Assembly: GCA_011192125.1 (NCBI GenBank)
Contig: DUEL01000033.1
Coordinates: forward strand, 1 to 33,991
Length of the DNA stretch: 33,991 nucleotides
Reading direction: 5' to 3'
Source of the DNA: Thermoflexia bacterium
GTDB lineage: Bacteria; Chloroflexota; Anaerolineae; B4-G1; DUEL01
Below the pieces are notes generated by a model, which was not told where the DNA came from, did no database searches, and was given only the letters and a program-made list of their open reading frames with translations. Positions 20,909-27,897 of this stretch are shown in pieces (position 1 is the stretch's first letter; each line of letters begins with the position of its first letter). The position numbers and the translations under genes are program-made.

Positions 20909-21469
20909 ATGGGACTGAAGCCAGACCACTGGATCCGCAAGATGGCGCTGGAGCACGGGATGATCGAGCCGTTCGTGGATCACCAGGTCCGCGATGGGGT
21001 GATCTCCTACGGGCTCTCTTCTTACGGCTACGACATCCGGGTGGCCGACGAGTTCAAGATTTTCACGCCGGGTCTGGGGGATCTGACGGTCGTGGACCCC
21101 AAACGGTTCGAGACGAGGGCGATGGTCGATTTCAAGGGGGATGTCTGCGTGATCCCTCCCAATTCCTTCGCCCTGGCCCGATCGGTCGAGTACTTCCGCA
21201 TCCCTCGCAGCGTGCTCTGCGTCTGCCTGGGGAAATCCACTTACGCTCGGTGTGGCATCATCGTCAACATCACCCCGTTCGAGCCGGAGTGGGAGGGGTA
21301 TGTGACGTTGGAGATCAGCAACACCACGCCGCTGCCGGCGAAGATCTACGCCGGCGAGGGGATCGCCCAGGTCCTCTTCTTCGAGGCGGATGAGGTGTGC
21401 GAGATCTCCTATGCTGACAAGAAGGGGAAATACCAACAACAGCGGGACATCGTCCTGCCGAGGTTGTAG
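20909..21469 (+). CDS. dcd: dCTP deaminase
   Basis: 186 residues, trimeric dUTPase-fold enzyme that converts dCTP to dUTP (or to dUMP in the bifunctional form) for thymidylate synthesis. Typical landmarks are [42 protein letters not shown] (nucleotide-binding Ser and Arg, catalytic Glu), [30 protein letters not shown] near the C-terminus that closes on the triphosphate. Start ATG 20909 follows GAGGGAGAG. It is last in the plus-strand run that began at secA, and is followed by a perfect long hairpin. Confidence 0.94.
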   Translation: MGLKPDHWIRKMALEHGMIEPFVDHQVRDGVISYGLSSYGYDIRVADEFKIFTPGLGDLTVVDPKRFETRAMVDFKGDVCVIPPNSFALARSVEYFRIPRSVLCVCLGKSTYARCGIIVNITPFEPEWEGYVTLEISNTTPLPAKIYAGEGIAQVLFFEADEVCEISYADKKGKYQQQRDIVLPRL

Positions 21470-21475
21470 GGCTGT

Positions 21476-21530
21476 CCACGAATGGGCACGAATACACGAA
21501 TTCGATTCGTGTATTCGTGCCCATTCGTGG
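21476..21530. repeat. Perfect 26-bp inverted repeat with 3-nt loop
   Basis: Left arm 21476-21501, loop TCG at 21502-21504, right arm 21505-21530; all 26 pairs match. Each arm is made of three near-tandem CACGAAT words (ccacgaat-ggg-cacgaat-a-cacgaat). It begins six bases after the dcd stop and ends six bases before the tRNA promoter, so it can act as a terminator or insulator. There is no T-run after it. Confidence 0.85.
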
Positions 21531-21536
21531 CTCAGA

Positions 21537-21565
21537 TTGACGGAGCGGGAGTTCGCGGTTATAAT
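21537..21565 (+). promoter_or_regulatory. tRNA-Val promoter
   Basis: TTGACG (21537-21542), exactly 17 bp, TATAAT (21560-21565). The expected start is at 21571-21573, directly before the mature tRNA 5' end at 21574. Confidence 0.85.
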
Positions 21566-21573
21566 GACGCTGC

Positions 21574-21647
21574 GGGCGGTTAGCTCAGTTGGTTAGAGCG
21601 CCTCCCTTACAAGGAGGAGGTCACAGGTTCGAGTCCTGTACCGCCCA
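21574..21647 (+). tRNA. tRNA-Val (anticodon TAC)
   Basis: 74 nt. Acceptor GGGCGGT pairs fully with ACCGCCC (21640-21646), discriminator A. D-arm GCTC...GAGC, anticodon stem CCTCC/GGAGG with loop CTTACAA (anticodon TAC), variable loop AGGTC, and T-arm ACAGG-TTCGAGT-CCTGT. CCA is not encoded and must be added. Confidence 0.97.
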
Positions 21648-21702
21648 CTCGAACGCCGGGCGCTGCGAAAGGTGCCCGGCTTGCGATATGGAGGGTCGCG
21701 CG

Positions 21703-22656
21703 GTGAAGTTAGTGGTACCGGATCACCTGATCGAGGCGTTATCCCCCCGCGTCTGCCAGATCGCCCCCGACTGCGAGATCGTTCCTATCAGCGCGGATGG
21801 GGAGATCCAGGGCGACCTGGAAGACACGGAGGTCGTCTTCCTGCGCTGGGGGGTGGCGGGCGAGGCGTTCCGTCGGCTGGTGACCTCTATCCCCAACCTG
21901 CGGTGGGTCCATACCGTCAGCGCGGGGGTAGATCATGTCCTCTTTCCCGAACTGGCCGAGTCGGACGTGGTTCTGACCAATGCCAGCGGGGTCTTCAACA
22001 CCCCCATCGCCGAGACGGTCCTGGCGTATATGCTGGCGGTGGTCAAGCGGTTGCCCGAGTTCCTGAAGCAGCAGAGCGAGCGTCGGTGGCACAAACTGGA
22101 TCTGTGGGAACTGCGCGGGTTGACGGTAGGGATCATCGGCCTGGGGGACATCGGCGGGGAGGTGGCCCGGCTGTGCAAGGCGTTCGGGATGCGCGTGCTG
22201 GGCCTGCGTCGGCATCCCCGGCCTCATCCCGCCGCCGACGAGATACTTCCTTCCGACCGACTCCACGACCTGTTGCGCCGGTCGGACTTCGTGGTCGTCT
22301 CCTGCCCTCTCACCGAGGAGACACGGGGCCTCATCGGGCGGGCGGAGTTGGCAGCGATGAAGCCGGACGCCTGGCTGATCAATATCGCACGGGGGGGCAT
22401 TGTGGACGAGACAGCGCTGCTCGAAGCGCTTCAGGAGCGCCGCATCGGCGGGGCCTGCCTGGACGTCTTTTCCGAAGAGCCTCTGCCGGCGGACAGCCCC
22501 TTCTGGGGTCTACCCAACGTCATCATCACGCCTCACAACTCCTGGAACTCCCCCCGTATCGAGGAGCGGGAGATCGAACTGTTCCTGGAGAACCTACGGC
22601 GATACGTGGCGGGGGAGCCGCTGGTGAATGTGGTGGATAAGCGGAGAGGATATTAA
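21703..22656 (+). CDS. D-2-hydroxyacid dehydrogenase family protein
   Basis: 317 residues, NAD(P)-dependent 2-hydroxyacid dehydrogenase fold. The Rossmann motif GLGDIGGEVARLCKAFGMRV lies near residues 141-160; catalytic Arg is in NIARGGIVDE, Glu in LDVFSEEPLP, and His in TPHNSW. The NAD-motif is followed by LRRHP; the Arg at the end of the second strand would favour NADPH, which is an inference. The substrate cannot be assigned (glyoxylate/hydroxypyruvate reductase, lactate or phosphoglycerate types share these motifs). Start: GTG 21703 with GGAGGG seven bases upstream, preferred over the ATG at 21688 that itself overlaps this ribosome-binding site. The gene may share the tRNA transcript. Confidence 0.88.
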   Translation: MKLVVPDHLIEALSPRVCQIAPDCEIVPISADGEIQGDLEDTEVVFLRWGVAGEAFRRLVTSIPNLRWVHTVSAGVDHVLFPELAESDVVLTNASGVFNTPIAETVLAYMLAVVKRLPEFLKQQSERRWHKLDLWELRGLTVGIIGLGDIGGEVARLCKAFGMRVLGLRRHPRPHPAADEILPSDRLHDLLRRSDFVVVSCPLTEETRGLIGRAELAAMKPDAWLINIARGGIVDETALLEALQERRIGGACLDVFSEEPLPADSPFWGLPNVIITPHNSWNSPRIEEREIELFLENLRRYVAGEPLVNVVDKRRGY

Positions 22657-22662
22657 CACAGG

Positions 22663-23994
22663 ATGTCCCAACTACCGTTGGAACTACCGCTGACAGAGAA
22701 CGTGCTCGCGCTGGAAGGGGGATGTCGGGAGCGTTTGAGCACGTTGTTGGCGTGGGACCTGGACTTCCACGACCGTGTCAGCGGGTATGCTTCTCACAAT
22801 TTTCACCCCTTCCCCGCGAAGTTTCCTCCTCAATTGCCCCGCCTCTTCATCACGGGACTGACCCAGCCGGGGGAGAGAGTCTTGGACCCAATGGTGGGTT
22901 CCGGCACCACTGTCGTTGAGGCTTTGCTGGCGGGGCGGTGGGGCATTGGTGTGGATTTGGATCCACTGGCTCTCTTACTCTGCCGTGTCAAGACGACACC
23001 GTTGGCTTTAGACGAAGTGGAGCGGACAGGGATTGAAGTCTGGCGGCGTGCCAGCCGTGCCGTCGAGAAGGGCCGCAGGGATCTCGAGGAAGAGTTGCGG
23101 CACAGTTTTGACTCTCGGACGCGAGACTTCATTGAATATTGGTTCCTGCCCGAAGCGCAGGTCGAGTTGATGGCGCTGGCGCAGGAAATCGACCAGGTGA
23201 AATCTCCTCCGGTGCGTTCGTTCCTGTGGCTGGTCTTCTCTGCCATCGTGATCGCTAAGTCGGGTGGGGTCTCTCTTGCGCGGGATCTGGCTCATACTCG
23301 GCCCCATCGGGATTTGTCTAAGCCGTTTCGTTCCCCCCTGGCGGAGTTCAAAAAGCGGCTGCGCCAGAACCTGAGGGGGCTGGTGGAAATCGTCCAAAAG
23401 GAGCAGCAAGCCAGCGTCATTGGGGGGGATGCCCAGAGGCTACCTTTGGCTGAGAACTCTGTAGATCTCATCGTAACTTCCCCACCTTATGCTGCCAACG
23501 CTATCGACTATATGCGGGCGCACAAATTTTCCTTGGTCTGGATGGGGTATCCTATCAGTGCCCTTTCTGAAAAGCGACGAGAATACATCGGAGGTGAAGC
23601 GATTGCCCACGTCTCGTTCGAACCGATGCCCGCCGATGTGATGCAAGTGGTCGCGGACGTGGCAGAGCGGGATGCCCGGAAGGCCCGGGTGCTTCACCGT
23701 TACTACTCGGAGATGCGTCGCTGCCTCTCAGAGATGTACCGAGTGTTGCGGCCCGGGCGGGCGGCCATCGTGGTGGTTGGGACTTCCTCAATGCGCGGCG
23801 TGGATACCCGCACCCAGGATTGTCTGGCGCGTATCGGCGAGGAGGTGGGTTTCGAGGTCGCAGGCATTGCTGTACGCCGATTGGATAGGGACCGGCGGAT
23901 GATGCCTGCCCGCCGAGGTCGTACACCGGCTTCTCAGATCGAGCAGCGGATGCACGAAGAGTACGTCATCGGGTTCTACAAGCCGGAGGCATAG
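22663..23994 (+). CDS. Site-specific DNA methyltransferase of a type II R-M system (probably N4-cytosine)
   Basis: 443 residues. The AdoMet-binding motif I is DPMVGSGTT at 75-83 and the catalytic motif IV is TSPPY at 272-276, an order (binding motif first) found in alpha/gamma-type enzymes. SPPY-type motifs are characteristic of m4C methyltransferases, whereas m6A enzymes more often have DPPY or NPPY, so N4-cytosine is favoured. The region between (about 100-260) is the likely place for target recognition. The gene sits two bases before the NgoMIV-like endonuclease start, so the two form a modification-restriction pair. DNA here looks less GC-rich than the flanks, consistent with acquisition. 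Ribosome-binding site GGAGAGGA is 11 bases upstream. Confidence 0.88.
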   Translation: MSQLPLELPLTENVLALEGGCRERLSTLLAWDLDFHDRVSGYASHNFHPFPAKFPPQLPRLFITGLTQPGERVLDPMVGSGTTVVEALLAGRWGIGVDLDPLALLLCRVKTTPLALDEVERTGIEVWRRASRAVEKGRRDLEEELRHSFDSRTRDFIEYWFLPEAQVELMALAQEIDQVKSPPVRSFLWLVFSAIVIAKSGGVSLARDLAHTRPHRDLSKPFRSPLAEFKKRLRQNLRGLVEIVQKEQQASVIGGDAQRLPLAENSVDLIVTSPPYAANAIDYMRAHKFSLVWMGYPISALSEKRREYIGGEAIAHVSFEPMPADVMQVVADVAERDARKARVLHRYYSEMRRCLSEMYRVLRPGRAAIVVVGTSSMRGVDTRTQDCLARIGEEVGFEVAGIAVRRLDRDRRMMPARRGRTPASQIEQRMHEEYVIGFYKPEA

Positions 23995-23996
23995 TT

Positions 23997-24845
23997 GTGA
24001 AACTGGCCGAGTTGCGACAGGAGTATCACCGTGAGGTCTGTGCGCGAATTTTGACGACCGCACCTGCAGGTGTTCCCAATCTTGCGGATACCAGCAGCGC
24101 GACCAGCATCGAGATTACCCGGGGTCTGATCGAGCAACTTGGGTATCCGTTGGCTGCGACCCGTCTTGCAGGACAGCGGGCCGGCAAATTGTTTGAGGAA
24201 CTCACCTGCGAGTTCCTGATGCAGGCTTTTGCCCTGCTGCGCCACCTTCGCCCTGGCGAGTGGGAGTTCTTTGTCCATCGGGGGATCGCCGCGTTTGAGC
24301 AGTATGAACACCTGGCTCAACTGCAGCGGGCTTTGGAGGAGAACCCTGCACTTGCGGCCGCTTTGGGTGCGGATTATCTCGTAACACCCGACATCGTTGT
24401 CGGCCGGTATCCCGTGTCGGATGCTGAAATCAACCGGTTTGAGCACGTTGTCGATGAAAAGGGGCATCTTTGCCGTTTGACCCCCTTGCGAGAGGGTAAC
24501 CGTCCGGAACGCCGGCCACTCCTGCATGCCAGTATTTCCTGTAAGTGGACCATCCGCAGCGATCGGGCGCAGAACATCCGCACGGAGGCACTGAACCTGA
24601 TCCGCAATCGGAAAGGGCATACTCCTCACGTGGTGGTTGTGACCGCTGAACCGATGCCCACTCGATTGGCTTCCCTAGCCTTGGGAACGGGTGATCTGGA
24701 TTGCGTGTACCATTTTGCCCTCCCAGAGCTGAGGGAGGCCGTTCTCGCGGCCGGTAATGTTGATCAATTGGAGATGTTGGACGCGATGGTAGAGGGGCGG
24801 CGTCTGCGCGACATCAGTGACCTACCTTTCGACTTGGCGGCGTAG
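23997..24845 (+). CDS. NgoMIV-like type II restriction endonuclease
   Basis: 282 residues. The PD-(D/E)xK core matches the NgoMIV/Cfr10I/SsoII branch: PD at 131-132 (TPDIVVG), then S181-C182-K183 (SISCKW), the recognition tetrad R187-S188-D189-R190, and E197. In NgoMIV the known residues are D140, K187, R191, D193, R194 and E201, so spacing from the Lys onward (+4, +6, +7, +14) is identical. Such enzymes contact a CCGG core, NgoMIV itself cutting G^CCGGC. The exact site of this enzyme is inferred. The GTG start at 23997 lies two bases after the methyltransferase stop; its stop is two bases before the murF-alr start. Confidence 0.9.
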   Translation: MKLAELRQEYHREVCARILTTAPAGVPNLADTSSATSIEITRGLIEQLGYPLAATRLAGQRAGKLFEELTCEFLMQAFALLRHLRPGEWEFFVHRGIAAFEQYEHLAQLQRALEENPALAAALGADYLVTPDIVVGRYPVSDAEINRFEHVVDEKGHLCRLTPLREGNRPERRPLLHASISCKWTIRSDRAQNIRTEALNLIRNRKGHTPHVVVVTAEPMPTRLASLALGTGDLDCVYHFALPELREAVLAAGNVDQLEMLDAMVEGRRLRDISDLPFDLAA

Positions 24846-24847
24846 CG

Positions 24848-27409
24848 GTGATTTACCTAGACGACCTGTTGATCGCCACAGGTGGCCGTCGGATCGGCCC
24901 AGCGACTCCGGAGACGTTCCCTGCGTTCTGCTATGACTCCCGTCGCATCCGGCCCGGCGAACTGTTCGTCGCCGTGAAGACGGAGACGGGGGACGGGCAC
25001 GACTACATCGCCGACGCGGTCCGGAAAGGCGCTGGCGGGGTCCTGTGCCAGTTTCCTCCAGAGGACCCCTCGGTCCCCTGCATCGTGGTCCCCGACACCC
25101 AACTGGCCCTCACCGACTGGGCGGCCTACGTCCTGCGCAAGTACGAGCCGGAGGTGGTGGGCGTGACCGGCTCCACCGGTAAGACGGACGCCTGCGGGGC
25201 CATCTCCGCCGTCCTCTCGTCCCGACGTCGGGTGTTCTCCAACCCTCCGGACCTGAGCGATCGGTTCGGGCTCCCCATTTCCCTGGCCGGCCTCACCCCG
25301 GAGCACGATGTGGCCGTGCTGGAACTGGCCTGCAACGCATTCGGCGAGATCGGCCGGCTGGCCCAGTTGACCCGCCCGCGGGTCGCTGTGGTCACCGCCG
25401 TCAACCACGCCCACCTGGCCTACCTGGGCAGCCTGGAGGCCATCGCCCAGGAGAAGGGCCGTCTGGTAGAAGCCCTCCCGCCCGATGGATTTGCCGTCCT
25501 CAACTACGACGACCTGCGCGTGCGGGCGATGCGGGAGCGAACCCGGGCCCAGGTCATCACCTACGGCCTGAGCCCCGACGCCGACATCGTCGCCTCCGAA
25601 CTCCGCCCCGATCCCGAGGGGCTCCAGTTCGTGGTCCACTTCCCGGGCGTCAGTGGGATGGGGACCCCCGGCTACCCGGCGAAGTCGGAGGTCCGCACCC
25701 GGTTGCTCGGCCGCCATCAGGTCTATACCGTCCTGGCAGCGATCGCAGTCGGGCTGGTGTACCACATCCCGTGGGACGACATCCTGGACGCGGTGGAGGA
25801 ACTGCGGCCGGGGGCGGGGCGGCTGCGGGTGTTGCGCGGGGCGGGGGATTCGCTGATCCTGGACGGATCGGCCAGCGCCAGCCCGGCGACGATGCTGCAG
25901 GCGCTGACCGCTCTGGCCGACTACCCGGCCCGGCGGCGCATCGCGGTGCTAGGGGACATGGCCCAGTTGGGCGGGTACGCGGTGGAAGGGCACCGACAGG
26001 TGGGGAGAGCGGCGGCGGCCTTTGTGGATCTGTTGGTGACGAAAGGGGAGCGCGCCGTCTGGATCGCAGACGCAGCGAAGGAGGCCGGACTTCCCTGCGA
26101 CCGGATGTTTGTCACTTACACTGCCCACGATGCGGTGCGGCATCTGCGCCCCCAGTTGGGCCCGGGCGACGTGGTCCTGGTCAAAGGGGACGTGGAGGCC
26201 CAGATGGAGGCGGTCGTCGAGGGGCTTCTGGCCGATCCGAGCGAGGCGGTCCATCTGGTGCGCCGCTTCGACGGTCGCCATCGGGTGCGGGTGGCCCGTC
26301 CCAACCGGCCGACCTGGGTGGAGATCGACCTGGAGGCCATCGCCTACAACGTCCGGCAGATCAAAGAGATCGTCGGGCCGGAGGTGGAGATCCTGGCCGT
26401 GTTGAAGGCGGACGCCTACGGCCACGGTGCCATCACGGTGGCCCGCACCGCCCTCAACAACGGGGCGTCCTTCTGCGGTGTGGCCTCCCTCAACGAGGCG
26501 ATCCGGCTCCGCGAAGCCGGGATCGACGCCCCCATCCTGGTCCTGGGCTATACCCCCGCCTGGCTGGCCCGGGAGGCCTTGCGATATGATGTGACTCTGA
26601 CCCTCTACGATTCCGACCTAGCACGGGCCTTCAGCCGCGCGGCCGTCGATCTGCGGCGCACCGCGCGGGTTCATATCAAAGTGGACACCGGGATGGGGCG
26701 GCTGGGGCTGTTGCCCGACCAGGTCGTTCCCTTCGTCGAGGAGATCCACGACCTCCCTGGATTGGAGCTGGAGGGGATCTTTACCCATTTCTCCGTGGCC
26801 GACGAGCCGGATCTTTCGTACACCCGCTGGCAGTTGGATCGGTTTCGGGAGGTCCTGCGCAGCCTGGAGGAAATCGGCGTGACCTTCCGATACGTCCACT
26901 GTGCGAACTCCGCTGCGATGCTCCGGCTGCCCGAAACCCGCTTCAATATGGTGCGGCTGGGCCTGGCGATGTATGGGCTTCAGCCGTCTCCCTATGTTCC
27001 CCTTCCCTCCGGCTTCCGCCCCGCGCTGACCTGGAAGACGAGTGTCGCCCAGGTCAAGACCCTTCCGCCGGGCAGTTACGTCAGTTACGGCAACACGTAC
27101 CGGACGAAGGGGTGGGAGACCATCGCCGTCATCCCGGTGGGATACGCCGACGGCTTCCGGAGGGCGCCTACTCGATGGCAGGCGGTGCTGGTGCGGGGGC
27201 AGCGCGCCCCGATCGTGGGTCGGGTCTGTATGGACCAGACGATGATCAACGTCACCCATATCCCCAATGTCCGTGTGGGAGATGAGGTCGTGCTCATCGG
27301 CCGTCAGGGGGACGACGAGATCACCGCCGAAGAGGTGGCGGAGTGGCTGGGGACCATCAACTATGAGGTGGTCTCCGAGATCCTGGCCCGGGTGCCGCGG
27401 GTGGTGTGA
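24848..27409 (+). CDS. MurF-like domain fused to alanine racemase
   Basis: 853 residues. The C-terminal 370 residues are a canonical alanine racemase (L-Ala to D-Ala for peptidoglycan): PLP lysine K520 in LKADAYGHG, VKVDTGMGRLG-type block, catalytic Tyr in IPVGYADGF, and RVCMDQTM. The N-terminal 450 residues have the MurF (UDP-MurNAc-tripeptide D-Ala-D-Ala ligase) fold with P-loop GSTGKT at 108-113, AHL, and AVLGDMAQLG. However, the YNANP motif reads SASASP (341-346) and the KGSR motif reads KGDV (446-449). MurF-Alr fusions are known in Bacteroidetes, and this layout fits D-Ala synthesis coupled to its use, but the ligase half may be altered or inactive. The GTG start is inferred from the two-base gap to the upstream gene. 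Confidence 0.9.
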   Translation: MIYLDDLLIATGGRRIGPATPETFPAFCYDSRRIRPGELFVAVKTETGDGHDYIADAVRKGAGGVLCQFPPEDPSVPCIVVPDTQLALTDWAAYVLRKYEPEVVGVTGSTGKTDACGAISAVLSSRRRVFSNPPDLSDRFGLPISLAGLTPEHDVAVLELACNAFGEIGRLAQLTRPRVAVVTAVNHAHLAYLGSLEAIAQEKGRLVEALPPDGFAVLNYDDLRVRAMRERTRAQVITYGLSPDADIVASELRPDPEGLQFVVHFPGVSGMGTPGYPAKSEVRTRLLGRHQVYTVLAAIAVGLVYHIPWDDILDAVEELRPGAGRLRVLRGAGDSLILDGSASASPATMLQALTALADYPARRRIAVLGDMAQLGGYAVEGHRQVGRAAAAFVDLLVTKGERAVWIADAAKEAGLPCDRMFVTYTAHDAVRHLRPQLGPGDVVLVKGDVEAQMEAVVEGLLADPSEAVHLVRRFDGRHRVRVARPNRPTWVEIDLEAIAYNVRQIKEIVGPEVEILAVLKADAYGHGAITVARTALNNGASFCGVASLNEAIRLREAGIDAPILVLGYTPAWLAREALRYDVTLTLYDSDLARAFSRAAVDLRRTARVHIKVDTGMGRLGLLPDQVVPFVEEIHDLPGLELEGIFTHFSVADEPDLSYTRWQLDRFREVLRSLEEIGVTFRYVHCANSAAMLRLPETRFNMVRLGLAMYGLQPSPYVPLPSGFRPALTWKTSVAQVKTLPPGSYVSYGNTYRTKGWETIAVIPVGYADGFRRAPTRWQAVLVRGQRAPIVGRVCMDQTMINVTHIPNVRVGDEVVLIGRQGDDEITAEEVAEWLGTINYEVVSEILARVPRVV

Positions 27410-27424
27410 GGGCAGCAAGAGTTG

Positions 27425-27433
27425 TGGTATAAT
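27425..27433 (+). promoter_or_regulatory. gcv operon promoter, extended -10
   Basis: TGGTATAAT with TATAAT at 27428-27433; the 12-mer at 27423-27434 is identical to that of secA. The -35 region is poor. The expected start is about 25 nt before the gcvH ATG, leaving no room for a glycine riboswitch. Confidence 0.65.
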
Positions 27434-27463
27434 GAATTCAGTGTTTGCCAAGGAGGAAGAGCG

Positions 27464-27856
27464 ATGAAACTGGATCCCGAAGCCCGATATGCGAAGACCC
27501 ACGAATGGGCCCGCTGGGACGGGGACGAGATCGTCTGTGGCATCACCGATCATGCCCAGGAGTCCCTCTCCGACATCGTCTATGTCGAACTGCCAGAGGT
27601 GGGGGATACGCTGGAGAAGGGCGACGTCTTCGGCGTGGTCGAATCGGTGAAAGCCGCCTCCGACCTCTACATGCCGATGGGCGGGGAGATCACCGCGATC
27701 AACGAAACGCTGGAGGACGCGCCCGAACTGATCAACCAGGACCCCTACGGCGAGGGCTGGATGATCCGCTTCAAGCCCTCCGACCCGGCCGAGTTCGACG
27801 CGCTGATGGACCCCGCTGAGTACGAGGCGTTCGTGGCGGAGGAGGAGGGGGAGTAG
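27464..27856 (+). CDS. gcvH: Glycine cleavage system H protein
   Basis: 130 residues, lipoyl carrier that shuttles the aminomethyl group between P, T and L proteins. The lipoylation site is K63 in VVESVKAASDLYMP; N-terminal YAKTHEWARWDGDEIVCGIT and C-terminal NQDPYGEGWMIRFKPS are typical. The ATG at 27464 follows AAGGAGGA; the frame is open 14 codons upstream through the promoter, which is not coding. It leads the operon gcvH-gcvPA-ferritin-gcvPB and is followed by a 41-bp repeat that carries the next ribosome-binding site. Confidence 0.96.
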   Translation: MKLDPEARYAKTHEWARWDGDEIVCGITDHAQESLSDIVYVELPEVGDTLEKGDVFGVVESVKAASDLYMPMGGEITAINETLEDAPELINQDPYGEGWMIRFKPSDPAEFDALMDPAEYEAFVAEEEGE

Positions 27857-27893
27857 CAGGCAGGGTCGCAGGGAGCAGGGAGCAAGGAGCAGA
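27857..27893. repeat. Word repeat that supplies the gcvPA ribosome-binding site
   Basis: The gap between gcvH and gcvPA consists of near-identical 7-9-base words: caggcagggtcg, cagggag, cagggag, caaggag, cagagg. The AAGGAG inside the repeat lies 10 bases before the gcvPA ATG and is the only Shine-Dalgarno sequence there. Confidence 0.6.
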
Positions 27894-27897
27894 GGAT

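Noticed and set aside
19109..21439. A 776-codon minus-strand open frame opposite argS and dcd
   Set aside because: Antisense to two clear enzymes, crosses their gap, and has no recognisable domain or ribosome-binding site.
27410..27463. Glycine riboswitch before gcvH
   Set aside because: Only 54 bases separate alr and gcvH, containing a promoter and a Shine-Dalgarno sequence; there is no room for the aptamer.
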